The notes beneath the pieces are model-generated. The model worked only from the letters and a program-made list of their open reading frames with translations. It was not told where the DNA came from and searched no databases. A stretch of DNA of 32,860 nucleotides, taken from the NCBI GenBank assembly GCA_964440345.1, contig CAYTSA010000039.1:1-32860 (forward strand), in the 5' to 3' direction. Of this stretch, positions 22,105-29,706 are shown one piece after another. The stretch is from CAYTSA01 sp964440345 (GTDB taxonomy: Bacteria; Desulfobacterota; Desulfovibrionia; Desulfovibrionales; Desulfovibrionaceae). A program made the position numbers and the translations under genes. The number at the start of each line of letters is the position of its first letter. Position 1 is the stretch's first letter.

Positions 22105-23409
22105 ATGACGCATGCTGCCGCACTGCCCGTATTGCGCCGGCTGGCCGGCCAGGTGGAGGATTTTCTGCCCCGCTGGACAGCGGCCATGGACGACGCGGGA
22201 TATCTTTCCCACACCACGGCCAAGCGCGAGGACTGCATCCTCTCCTACCGCTGGTTTGTGGAGCCTATTCTGCTGGCTGCGGAAGAGGGCGCGGAGCCAA
22301 CATTCGGTCATCTTATCCGCAACAAGGGGCAGTGGGCCGACAGGATAGTCCAAACCTCCCGCCGCCACCGCTGGCGGGGCATAACCGGCGACATGTTCAT
22401 AGGCTGTTTCAAGATGTTGGTTCATTGCGTGGAAGCCATGGTCCGTGAAATGGAAACAGACCCGGCCGCCACATCCGCGGCCCAGGAATGCATCCGGCTG
22501 TGGTCCGACGCCCTGGAGACGGTCATCATCAGGGACTGGACAGCGCTTTCCAAGCAGGAGGCGGACGAGTCGTTGGACCAGGCCAATCGTCGGCTGACCA
22601 TGGAAAAATGCAAATACGAAAACGTGATAGATTCCATTTCCGATCTGGTCTTCGTGCTGGACGCTGAAGGAATCGTGCTGGAGACCAACCGTACAGCCCG
22701 GCAGTATTTCCTTGAGTCAGCCGAGGGTCAGCCAGTATGGGAGCTGCTTCGGCTGGAGGGCCGTTCAATTACTGAAGTGCTGCAGTACTACCCTGTCAAT
22801 ACGCCGCAGGAAATCTCGTTTGACGATTCGCTCTATTTCCAGTGCGTCATCACGCCGCTGCAGGAAGTCAGCCTGGCCTCGGACGGGTATCTGGCCATTC
22901 TGAACGAGGTGACCGCCCACGTGAAGCAGCGGGAGATACTGGAAGCCACTGTGGCGGAACGCACCGCGGCCCTGCAAGAGGAAAAGGCGCAGCTGCAGGA
23001 CATGAACGTGACTCTGCGCACGGTGATGCAAACTCTGGACACCGAGCGCGAGGCGTTTCAGGAGTCTGTGGCCCGCACCGTGCGGACCACGCTGCTGCCG
23101 GCGCTGGATACGGTGCGCAAGGAACGCAACCAGTCCATACGCGATGCGTATATGGACATACTGGAGGACCAGCTGCTGAAACTGGCCCCGGGCGGCGGCA
23201 GGGAGCGCAGGGCGCTGATGCTCAAGCTGACGCCCACGGAGATGAAGGTCTGCCAGTTCATCCAGTCCGGCGCGTCCACCAAGGACATAGCCGAAGCCCT
23301 GAACTTGTCCACAGTGACCATCCAGACTCACCGGCGCAACATCCGCAAGAAGCTGGACCTGCACGGCAAAAACGTGAATCTGTACACGTTTCTGAACCAC
23401 GCGGGGTGA
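22105..23409 (+). CDS. PAS-domain LuxR-type transcriptional regulator
   Basis: A 434-residue regulator. Residues 1-165 are an all-helical sensory-type region I cannot name with confidence (an RsbRD-like N-terminal fold is possible). Then come a PAS domain (about 180-290: YENVIDSISDLVFVLDAEG), a coiled coil (about 290-365) and a C-terminal LuxR-type helix-turn-helix (LTPTEMKVCQFIQSG...TKDIAEALNLS..TIQTHRRNIRKKL). No receiver domain is present, so it probably senses a ligand directly or acts through partners. The frame opens at a TTG (22069), but ATG 22105 is more likely, with a weak AGGG upstream. Its last 50 bases are duplicated at 23930-23979, and hicAB lies immediately downstream in the opposite direction. 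Confidence 0.85.
   Translation: MTHAAALPVLRRLAGQVEDFLPRWTAAMDDAGYLSHTTAKREDCILSYRWFVEPILLAAEEGAEPTFGHLIRNKGQWADRIVQTSRRHRWRGITGDMFIGCFKMLVHCVEAMVREMETDPAATSAAQECIRLWSDALETVIIRDWTALSKQEADESLDQANRRLTMEKCKYENVIDSISDLVFVLDAEGIVLETNRTARQYFLESAEGQPVWELLRLEGRSITEVLQYYPVNTPQEISFDDSLYFQCVITPLQEVSLASDGYLAILNEVTAHVKQREILEATVAERTAALQEEKAQLQDMNVTLRTVMQTLDTEREAFQESVARTVRTTLLPALDTVRKERNQSIRDAYMDILEDQLLKLAPGGGRERRALMLKLTPTEMKVCQFIQSGASTKDIAEALNLSTVTIQTHRRNIRKKLDLHGKNVNLYTFLNHAG
23360..23409 (+). repeat. direct repeat, proximal copy (3' end of the luxR-type gene)
   Basis: 50 bp identical to 23930-23979. It covers the last ~16 codons and ends exactly at the TGA. It contains an internal inverted repeat AACGTG-N8-CACGTT (23371-23390). 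Confidence 0.97.
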
Positions 23410-23466
23410 AAAAAGTGAAGCAGAGGATTTGACGAAAAGGGGCGGGAAACGGGTCTTAACAGCCTG

Positions 23467-23658
23467 TTAGGGAAGCTCTACGCCTGCTTGCTTGGCCAAA
23501 CGTAGTAGCAGTCCCTTTTTCAAGTCTTGCGAGCCATGAACCGGTACAGTTATTTGGCAGACAGAATCAGGGCGTGTGTAAATATGATGACTGCCATGAA
23601 TACGTGCCAGGGACCACCCGTTTTTTTCCAGCAGCCTGCAAAAATCCTTGCCAGTCAA
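23467..23658 (-). CDS. hicA: HicA mRNA interferase toxin
   Basis: A 63-residue dsRBD-fold toxin with the family pattern GKDFCRLLEKNGWSLARIHGS, then HHIYTRP, VTVP-like ITVPVHG and LLLRLAKQAGVELP. The GSHH motif (22-25) contains the catalytic His of HicA. The start is a TTG at 23658, five bases after the hicB stop and without a clear ribosome-binding site, so translation probably depends on coupling to hicB. The gene order is antitoxin first, which is one of the two known hic arrangements. Confidence 0.9.
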   Translation of the reverse strand: MTGKDFCRLLEKNGWSLARIHGSHHIYTRPDSVCQITVPVHGSQDLKKGLLLRLAKQAGVELP

Positions 23659-23663
23659 AGATT

Positions 23664-23867
23664 TTATATTGCAATTTCCAGGATTTCAGAGCCAGGCTGA
23701 GGCGGAAACCTATTTTTCGACACCGTCAGCCATCCTTCCACAGCTTCGTGCACGTTGGCCAGCAGTTCCTCGCGGGTTTCGCCCTGGGTTGCGCAGCCGG
23801 GCAGAGCCGGAACTTCCGCCCAAAAACCGCCTTCTTCTGCCTGGTGAATGACTATCTGGAGTTTCAT
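23664..23867 (-). CDS. hicB: HicB antitoxin (short form)
   Basis: A 67-residue protein with the HicB RNase-H-like core: MKLQIVIHQAEEGGFWAEVPALPGCATQGETREELLANVHEAV.... It lacks a C-terminal HTH or RHH DNA-binding domain, as many short HicBs do, so autoregulation may be weak or need another factor. AAGGAGG is six bases before ATG 23867. The longer frame upstream runs antisense through the repeat copy and is not real coding. Confidence 0.9.
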   Translation of the reverse strand: MKLQIVIHQAEEGGFWAEVPALPGCATQGETREELLANVHEAVEGWLTVSKNRFPPQPGSEILEIAI

Positions 23868-23890
23868 TGCCGCCTCCTTGGTTTTATTGC

Positions 23891-23919
23891 AATATATACA
23901 CTTACAGCAGCACAGGCAA
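23891..23919 (-). promoter_or_regulatory. hicBA promoter
   Basis: On the minus strand TTGCCT (23914-23919), 17 bp, TATATT (23891-23896), ~24 bp before hicB and inside the repeat-bounded unit. Confidence 0.6.
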
Positions 23920-23929
23920 ATACATGGCT

Positions 23930-23979
23930 TGCACGGCAAAAACGTGAATCTGTACACGTTTCTGAACCACGCGGGGTGA
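23930..23979 (+). repeat. orphan copy of the luxR-type gene 3' end (direct repeat, distal copy)
   Basis: 50 bp identical to 23360-23409, including the TGA, but preceded by unrelated AT-rich sequence. Similarity ends exactly after the stop codon. Confidence 0.97.
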
Positions 23980-24125
23980 GGTCTTGACTTCCCAACTGCC
24001 TGAACCTCTTGGCAAAGCTTGCGCGAGAGTGTAGACCGGCCTTCTTTGCTTGCGCTGATGCGCCCGTATGTGTCCCAAAAGGCGCTCGGACCTGCTGCAA
24101 TTCTGATCACTAAGGACGTAAGCTC

Positions 24126-25001
24126 ATGGTGCACCTGAAGTTATTCATGGCCGCAGTGTTCTGGGGCGGTACATTCGTTGCCGGCCGTAACCTGACCACA
24201 CACATGGGACCCTTTTCGGCAGCGTTTTTGCGCTTTCTCCTGGCCACGGTCTGTATGTGGGCGGCCACGAAACATTTTGAGGGCGGGCTGCCAACGCTGC
24301 GCCGGGACCAGCTCCTTCCGGTGGGTCTGCTGGGCCTGACCGGCGTGTTTAGCTACAACGCGCTGTTCTTCACCGGGTTGCAGACGGTTCCGGCCGGCCG
24401 GGCTGCGGTGATCATTGCCGGCAATCCGGTGTTCATAGCGCTGTTTGCCGCGCTCATCTTCAAGGAGAAGCTGGGCTGGCGCAAGCTGCTGGGCATCTGC
24501 TTTTCCGTGGCCGGGGCGGTGACGGTGATTACCCTGGGCAAACCCTGGACCGTGTTTTCCGGGGGCGTGGGCTGGGGCGAGCTGGCCATCGTGGGCTGCG
24601 TGGCCAGTTGGGTGACCTATTCGCTGGTGGGCAAAGCGGTGATGGGCCGGCTGAGCCCTCACGCTGCAGTGACGTATTCGTGCGCTGCGGGAACGCTCTT
24701 TCTCATGGTTCCCGCCCTGGCTGAGGGGCTGGCCGGCAAGGTGGTCCAGTTTCCGGCCATTGCCTGGTTGGACGTTGCCTACCTGGGAGTCTGCGGCACG
24801 GTGCTGGGCTTTACCTGGTTCTACCAGGGAGTGAAGGCCATAGGCCCTTCCCAGGCCGGGGTTTTCATCAACTTTGTGCCTGTCTCGGCCATTATCTGCA
24901 GCTGGTTCATTCTGGGCGAGACTGTGCATCTCTCGTTGCTTGCCGGGGGGGCGCTGGTGCTGACCGGCGTGTGGCTGACCAACAGCCGCCGCCGGGCATA
25001 A
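24126..25001 (+). CDS. EamA/DMT-family transporter
   Basis: A 291-residue inner-membrane protein with ten predicted helices formed by two EamA repeats (about 5-140 and 150-285). It contains FWGGTFVAGRNL in helix 1 and the conserved second-repeat segments GxxxGxxWFYQGVKAIGPSQAGVFINFVP and LGE near residue 260. Family members usually export amino acids or metabolites; the substrate is unknown. ATG 24126 has AAGGA about nine bases upstream. It stands alone, converging on uspA across a palindromic terminator. Confidence 0.88.
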   Translation: MVHLKLFMAAVFWGGTFVAGRNLTTHMGPFSAAFLRFLLATVCMWAATKHFEGGLPTLRRDQLLPVGLLGLTGVFSYNALFFTGLQTVPAGRAAVIIAGNPVFIALFAALIFKEKLGWRKLLGICFSVAGAVTVITLGKPWTVFSGGVGWGELAIVGCVASWVTYSLVGKAVMGRLSPHAAVTYSCAAGTLFLMVPALAEGLAGKVVQFPAIAWLDVAYLGVCGTVLGFTWFYQGVKAIGPSQAGVFINFVPVSAIICSWFILGETVHLSLLAGGALVLTGVWLTNSRRRA

Positions 25002-25023
25002 TGTTGCAATGATGCGCTGCAGA

Positions 25024-25058
25024 AGAAAAAAGCGGAGGAGCACAGTGCTCCTCCGCTT
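25024..25058 (-). terminator. terminator of the TRAP-uspA operon
   Basis: A near-perfect palindrome with 14-bp arms (25030-25043 and 25045-25058) is followed on the minus strand by a T-rich run (25024-25030). It would end the uspA transcript; on the plus strand no T-run follows, so it serves eamA poorly. Confidence 0.85.
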
Positions 25059-25081
25059 GGAAGGTGTTGGGGAGGGAGGCG

Positions 25082-25531
25082 CTAGAGAGGCCGGACAGTG
25101 AGCACCGGCGCTTTGGAGCGCTTGACTACGTGTTCAGCTACTGAGCCGAAGAAGATGTCGTCGATGCCGCGGCGGCCGTGGGTGCCCATGACCACCATGT
25201 CGATGTGTTCTTTCTCTATGGTTTCCAAAATGGTTTCAGGTGGATAGCCCATTTTGACCATGCCCATGGCGTTGACGGAATTGAACTTGCCTTTGATCAG
25301 TTCGTCCATCTGTTTTTGCGCGCCGGACACGATGGAGTTGGTAACCTTCTCCAGGTCTTCCTGCTCCACGTAGAGTCTGGCGTAGCGGTTCATGCGCTGG
25401 GCTACGTAAAGCAACACCACCTGCGCCCCGGAGCAAGACGCCAGATGCAGGGCGTAGTCTGTGGTTCGTTTGGTGTTCTCGTAGAAGTCCACAGCGCAGA
25501 GTATTCGTTGTACACTGACGTCTTCAGTCAT
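25082..25531 (-). CDS. universal stress protein, ATP-binding type
   Basis: A 149-residue UspA-family protein. The N-terminal strand RILCAVDF is followed by a helix, and near the C-terminus is the nucleotide motif G-2X-G-9X-G-S: Gly116, Gly119, Gly129, Ser130 in MGTHGRRGIDDIFFGS. The ending KRSKAPVLTVRPL is typical. It begins 16 bases after dctM, with GAGGAG seven bases upstream. UspA proteins encoded beside TRAP transporters are known (TeaD regulates TeaABC in Halomonas), so control of the neighbouring transporter is plausible. Confidence 0.92.
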   Translation of the reverse strand: MTEDVSVQRILCAVDFYENTKRTTDYALHLASCSGAQVVLLYVAQRMNRYARLYVEQEDLEKVTNSIVSGAQKQMDELIKGKFNSVNAMGMVKMGYPPETILETIEKEHIDMVVMGTHGRRGIDDIFFGSVAEHVVKRSKAPVLTVRPL

Positions 25532-25547
25532 GCAGCTCTCCTCAGGG

Positions 25548-26948
25548 TCAATTGTACCCCTTCAGGTGATCTATGTATTCCGGCAGGAACAGGGATATCT
25601 GCGGAATATACGTAATGAGTATCAGGAATGTCAGCAAGACCAAAAGCCATGGGAATGCGGCCCGCAACACCCAGTAGAGGTCGCGCCCTGTTATGCCGGC
25701 TGCAACAAACAGGTTTAGCCCCACTGGCGGTGTTATCATGCCGATTTCCATGTTCACCACCATGATGACGCCCAGGTGAATGGGGTCGATGCCCAACTGC
25801 ATGGCTATGGGAAAAAGGATGGGCGCCATGATCAGCAAAATGGCCGACGGCTCCATGAAGTTCCCGGCTATGAGCAGCAGGATGTTCATGACAATGAGAA
25901 AGCCCCAGGCGGGCAAGCCCCAGCCCACGATGAGCGAGGCAATGTCGTGAGGAATGCGCTCTGTGGTGAGCACGTGGGCGAAGATCATGGCGTTGCCGAT
26001 GATGAACAGCAGCATGACGCTGACTTTGGAGGCGTCCAGCAACACCTTTTTCACGTCCTTGTGGAACAGGCTCTTGGGAAAGGCCAGGGTCATAAGCCAC
26101 AAGTTGCGCGCAATCATTGAGGTGAAGTGCTCGCCTTTTTTCCACCATTCTACTCCTTTGAGCGGGCCCATGTCGCGGTACAGAAAAATGGCCACGAAAT
26201 AGGCGTAGACGGCGCTCACGGCGGCGGCTTCCGTGGGGCTGGCGATGCCGCCGTAGATGGAGCCCAGCACGATGACAATGAGCAGCAGGCCGCCCATGGC
26301 TGTAAAGCCGGACTTGAAGATGGCCAGGAAACCGGGCCAGGGCTGGGCCGGCAGGTTCTTGATGCGCGCCACAATGTAGATGGCGAACATGAGCAGCGTA
26401 CCCATCAAAAGGCCGGGGATGAAGCCGGCCATGAACAGCCGTGCTGCGGATTCTTCCGTTGCAGCAGCGTACACCAGCATGACGATAGACGGAGGGATGA
26501 GGATGCCCAGCGTGCCGGCGTTGCAGATGACGCCGGTGGCCAGCGACTCAGGATAGCCGGCCCGGACCATGCCGGCGATGACGATGGAGCCAATGGCCGC
26601 CACTGTGGCTGGCGAAGAGCCAGACACTGCGGCAAAGAGCATGCAAGCCAGCACAGAGGCCATGGCCAGGCCGCCGCGGATGTGGCCCACAACATCGATG
26701 GCGAAACGGATGAGCCGGTTGGCCACGCCGCCGGTGGAAAGAAACTGCGACGACAATATAAAGAAGGGGATGGCCAGAAGCGTGTAATGCTCTGATTCTG
26801 CTTCAAAAAGCTTCAAAGCAATGGAGGCCAGTGAATCGTGAGAAAAGAGAAGGATAGTGGTTATGGAGGAAAGGCCCAGGCCGATGGCGATGGGCATGCC
26901 AGAAATGAGGCACAAAAACAAAAAGAAAAAAAGCGCTACGGTTGTCAT
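25548..26948 (-). CDS. dctM: TRAP transporter large membrane subunit
   Basis: A 466-residue DctM/SiaM-type permease with about 12-14 membrane segments. Conserved stretches are IPFFILSSQFLSTGGVANRL, the SGSSPATVAAIGS loop, GILIPPSIVMLVYA, SPTEAAAVSAVYA and, in the second half, ITPPVGLNLFVAAGI. Compared with typical DctM proteins there seems to be a longer loop around 255-300 (GPLKGVEWWKKGEHF...), mostly hydrophilic with one helix. It uses the sodium or proton gradient to drive import of the ligand delivered by DctP. Its ATG overlaps the dctQ stop (ATGA). Confidence 0.94.
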   Translation of the reverse strand: MTTVALFFFLFLCLISGMPIAIGLGLSSITTILLFSHDSLASIALKLFEAESEHYTLLAIPFFILSSQFLSTGGVANRLIRFAIDVVGHIRGGLAMASVLACMLFAAVSGSSPATVAAIGSIVIAGMVRAGYPESLATGVICNAGTLGILIPPSIVMLVYAAATEESAARLFMAGFIPGLLMGTLLMFAIYIVARIKNLPAQPWPGFLAIFKSGFTAMGGLLLIVIVLGSIYGGIASPTEAAAVSAVYAYFVAIFLYRDMGPLKGVEWWKKGEHFTSMIARNLWLMTLAFPKSLFHKDVKKVLLDASKVSVMLLFIIGNAMIFAHVLTTERIPHDIASLIVGWGLPAWGFLIVMNILLLIAGNFMEPSAILLIMAPILFPIAMQLGIDPIHLGVIMVVNMEIGMITPPVGLNLFVAAGITGRDLYWVLRAAFPWLLVLLTFLILITYIPQISLFLPEYIDHLKGYN

Positions 26949-27535
26949 CGGGGAGCCCCCTCTTGCTGCGCTTCTTCCTCCTCGCGCATGGCGTCGCGCA
27001 CTTGTTCGGTGATTGTTTTTTTCTGGGCTAGATGCATAGATTCCTTGGCCTCGTCAGCCAGGGCAAAGCTGTCCGCCTTGCCAACGATAATCTGCCAGAG
27101 CAGCGTGCCAATCCGCAGGGCCAGCAAGCTCATGCCAATAAGCAGCACAGAGTGCGCCACCCAGCGCTGTATGGGCATGTCTTCTAGCTCTATGCCAATC
27201 ATGTGCATTGTTTTTAAATAGACCCAGGAGCCTTTGATGTAGAGACCGCAGTAAACCAAGCCGGCAATGGCGGCCAGGGCGCTGACGATACGCCGCCCTT
27301 TTTGCGGCAATATCTTTACCACTGCGTCCACGCCTATGTGCGAGCCGACTTTAACGCCATACGAAGCGCCAAAAAGCACCATCCAGGCAGAAAGATGAAG
27401 GGTCAGCTCCTGCGCCCACATCAGACCGGTGTTGAAGCCAAAGCGCAACACCACCTCAACGAACACCAGTATTGTCATTATTGCCAGGAGAAGGGAAATG
27501 AATCCCTCCTCCAGGCGTCCGAGAAACTGTTTCAT
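26945..27535 (-). CDS. dctQ: TRAP transporter small membrane subunit
   Basis: A 196-residue DctQ-family protein with four membrane segments (about 10-32, 46-64, 85-105 and 128-150) and the family pattern RFGFNTGLMWAQELTLHLSAWMVLFGASYGVKVGSHIGVD. It pairs with DctM in the membrane. A charged C-terminal tail (about 165-196, Glu/Lys/Gln-rich) is longer than usual and cytoplasmic. It starts 12 bases after dctP and overlaps dctM by four bases. Confidence 0.92.
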   Translation of the reverse strand: MKQFLGRLEEGFISLLLAIMTILVFVEVVLRFGFNTGLMWAQELTLHLSAWMVLFGASYGVKVGSHIGVDAVVKILPQKGRRIVSALAAIAGLVYCGLYIKGSWVYLKTMHMIGIELEDMPIQRWVAHSVLLIGMSLLALRIGTLLWQIIVGKADSFALADEAKESMHLAQKKTITEQVRDAMREEEEAQQEGAPR

Positions 27536-27547
27536 AACAGTTGCAGG

Positions 27548-28543
27548 CTAGTTTTTGGAAGCCGCGGCTGCTTCGATTATGTCAGCGCCAATGTGGTCTT
27601 CAAACTGCTTCCACACGGGCTTCATGGCTTCAACCCACTTCTGGCGCTCCTCGTCTGTCAGAACGATGACTTCAGAGCGGCCAGAGTCGATGATCCGTTG
27701 CCGGTCGTTGATCGCCTTTTCAGCGCTGATGGCGTTGCCGTAGCCAATGGCTTCGTCAAGAACCTCCTTCAGACCAGGGCGGATATCGTCAGGCAGGCCG
27801 TTCCAGAATTGCATGGAGGTCACGATCATGTAGTCCAGCAAACCGTGGTTGGATTCAGTGATGTACGGCTGTACTTCGAAGAATTTTTTTGAATAGATAT
27901 TGGACCAAGTGTTTTCTTGACCGTCAATGGCCTTTGTCTGCAGCAAAGTGAACACTTCAGAAAAAGGCTTTTTCAGCGGAATGGCGTCCACAGCTTTGAA
28001 CTGGGCGGCCAGCACGTCAGAGGTCATGATCCGGAACTTCCTGCCGGCGGCGTCTTCCGGCACGCGCAGCGGCGCGCTGGAGGAAAGCTGTTTCATGCCG
28101 TTATGCAGATAGCCTATGCCCAGGTAGCCTTTGCTCCTCATGGACTCCAGCAGTTTCTGGCCTACAGGGCCCTGCTGGAAGCGCTCAACAGCGTCCATGT
28201 TTTTAAACAGAAAAGGCAGGTCGTACACTTGCAGCACTTTGGTGTATTTTTCAAACTTGGAGAGGGCCGGCGCCGCCAACTGCACGTCGCCCATGATCAT
28301 GGCCGCCAGCACCTGGTTGTCGTTGAACAGCTGGGAGTTCGGAAAGACTTCGACTTTTATTTTGCCGGGGAACCGCTCTTCAGCAAGTTCTTTGAATTTG
28401 TTGGCCATCTGGCCTTTCGGCGTGTTTTCCGCCACCACGTGGGAAAACTTGATAACAATAGGATCGGACGCAAAAGCAAAGCTGGATAGACAAAAAGTCA
28501 AGGCCAGTGCGGCCACGGTAATGCTAAGAAACATGTTGCGCAT
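27548..28543 (-). CDS. dctP: TRAP transporter periplasmic solute-binding protein
   Basis: A 331-residue DctP-type binding protein. The signal peptide (1-25, cleaved after FAFA) is followed by IVIKFSHVVAENTPKGQMANKFKELAEERFPGKIKVEVFPNSQL, the family opening. The central FRIMTSDVLAAQFKAVDAIPLKKPFSEVFTLLQTKAIDGQENTWSNI contains the conserved Arg and the Asn/Gln region that bind the ligand carboxylate. The substrate is probably a C4-dicarboxylate or related acid. GGAG lies seven bases before ATG 28543. It is the first gene of dctP-dctQ-dctM-uspA. Confidence 0.94.
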   Translation of the reverse strand: MRNMFLSITVAALALTFCLSSFAFASDPIVIKFSHVVAENTPKGQMANKFKELAEERFPGKIKVEVFPNSQLFNDNQVLAAMIMGDVQLAAPALSKFEKYTKVLQVYDLPFLFKNMDAVERFQQGPVGQKLLESMRSKGYLGIGYLHNGMKQLSSSAPLRVPEDAAGRKFRIMTSDVLAAQFKAVDAIPLKKPFSEVFTLLQTKAIDGQENTWSNIYSKKFFEVQPYITESNHGLLDYMIVTSMQFWNGLPDDIRPGLKEVLDEAIGYGNAISAEKAINDRQRIIDSGRSEVIVLTDEERQKWVEAMKPVWKQFEDHIGADIIEAAAASKN

Positions 28544-28714
28544 ACGATTTCTCCATATTTGTTAAGATTTACCCACAAATTCTCCTCCAACACAGCACTT
28601 AACGTTTCACGAGCAGCGTAGTGCATCCATCAGCAAAATATACTGTGACGCCTTGCGATGAATGACCACGGACGCTCAGCGGCTCATGTGACAGTTCTTT
28701 TACGATGGTTTCAA

Positions 28715-28743
28715 ATAGTGCCAAAATTATTCAATTGTGTCAA
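28715..28743 (-). promoter_or_regulatory. candidate promoter of the TRAP operon
   Basis: On the minus strand a perfect TTGACA (28738-28743) and a weak CACTAT (28715-28720) with 17-bp spacing, ~170 bp before dctP. The long leader leaves room for regulator binding. Confidence 0.4.
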
Positions 28744-29085
28744 GCGGATGTGAACTTTTGGACAAGCCCGACACCATTAGCTTTTTCGGGTAAGTCTGAA
28801 AGAAAACGCCAAAAGATTTCAGACCGGAGCAGGGTGGTTGCAAATACTGGGGAAATACCTTGCACCCTAAAAGGGTCGGGGCGCGCTTTGATGTTTATTT
28901 TTTGCGGTGAATGCACAGAAAAAACATAGATACACTTTAAGTATTATTTTAGATATTGATTTAATTTATTGTTTATTTGTGGATTCCTTCCCTTAGCCGC
29001 GTTGACTATCTCTTTAGCAGATATTACATTAATGTTACGAAACGTGGAGCAGGAAGACGTGCGCTCCACAAAAGGAGGGAACGCC
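28744..29085. other. AT-rich spacer with an inverted repeat, no supported gene
   Basis: Holds an inverted repeat GTCTGAAA / TTTCAGAC (28794-28801 with 28817-28824), 15-nt loop, possibly an operator upstream of the TRAP operon. An open plus-strand frame (28705-28929) has no ribosome-binding site or recognisable content and is left out. Confidence 0.5.
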
Positions 29086-29304
29086 ATGATGTACCTCATC
29101 CTTGCCGCCATTATCGGCTTCATGTTTGGATGGCTCATCGTCAACTCTGTCAAGTATTTTCGAATGACAAAGACAACAGTCTGTAGCCAGAGGGATTGTT
29201 TTACGGCGAGGCCGCGCGGTTTTGCCTTGCATTTGCCTTTGCGGGTGCGGCCAATGACCATGTGGCCTTCGCCTCTGTGGAAGACTGACAACTTTGCCTG
29301 CTAA
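29086..29304 (+). CDS. small single-pass membrane protein, unknown
   Basis: A 72-residue protein. Residues 1-21 (MMYLILAAIIGFMFGWLIVNS) form one hydrophobic segment, followed by a basic tail with two Cys (CSQRDC) and a C-terminal Cys. AAAAGGAGGG ends five bases before ATG 29086, one of the best ribosome-binding sites in the window, which is the main reason to call it. A strong hairpin follows the stop by nine bases. The second half looks less protein-like and could be read-through after a frameshift. No family recognised. Confidence 0.6.
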   Translation: MMYLILAAIIGFMFGWLIVNSVKYFRMTKTTVCSQRDCFTARPRGFALHLPLRVRPMTMWPSPLWKTDNFAC

Positions 29305-29313
29305 ACTGCACTC

Positions 29314-29339
29314 GGCGCGGAGCGCATGCGCTCCGCGCC
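29314..29339. terminator. 26-bp perfect palindrome, likely terminator
   Basis: 13-bp self-complementary arms of almost pure GC centred at 29326/29327, followed on the plus strand by AGTCTTTGCCTTG. The T-run is weak, so it may be a hairpin of another kind. Confidence 0.55.
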
Positions 29340-29598
29340 AGTCTTTGCCTTGTTGCATCCAAGCGCTTGCACAGAAGTCACTGTGTCAATCCATCCCATA
29401 GCGCTTTAGAGCGTTCGACAGACTGATAACTTCTGCTTTACGCCAATAGTTCTGGAATGGCCGGGTAGTTCAAGGACACAAACGGGACCCGGCTGCGTTC
29501 GCCGCCAAAGTGCAGCGCCCTCTGGCCCGGTTTGCTTGGCCAGCGCTGCCTGGCGATGGATTCTGGCCCATTTTCACCTGAGGCAACAGTTTTGTCGC
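29340..29598. other. spacer before H-NOX, no supported gene
   Basis: A minus-strand frame ending at 29438 finishes ...HFGGERSRVPFVSLNYPAIPELLA and has coding-like composition for its last 25 codons. It could be the tail of a lost gene, but I cannot identify it. Confidence 0.3.
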
Positions 29599-29627
29599 TT
29601 GACCTGCAAATATTCGCCCGATAGTAA
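29599..29627 (+). promoter_or_regulatory. candidate promoter of the H-NOX operon
   Basis: TTGACC (29599-29604), 17 bp, TAGTAA (29622-29627), about 80 bp before the H-NOX start. Confidence 0.45.
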
Positions 29628-29706
29628 ATGATATCAATAAAAATTTCATACGCCGTTGATTTTTTGCAGAATGAGCGCTGGCGCGTCGCAAGCAAGGGAG
29701 GGGCGT

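Larger units (their letters stand above)
23410..23979. mobile_element. candidate mini-cassette carrying hicAB between 50-bp direct repeats
   Basis: The 570-bp unit begins right after the luxR-type stop codon and ends with the orphan copy of that gene's 3' end. It holds a promoter, hicB and hicA, with no recombinase. The repeats are perfect, which suggests recent origin. The structure parallels 17133-17881. Confidence 0.5.

Noticed and set aside
21799..22425. 208-codon minus-strand frame overlapping the luxR-type gene start
   Set aside because: Mostly antisense to the regulator; composition and motifs do not support coding.
23868..24134. Longer start for HicB (156 residues)
   Set aside because: The extension reads antisense through the orphan repeat and the promoter; ATG 23867 has a strong ribosome-binding site and fits the family start.
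28705..28929. 74-codon plus-strand frame upstream of the TRAP operon
   Set aside because: No ribosome-binding site, no recognisable sequence, and it spans inverted repeats and a likely promoter.
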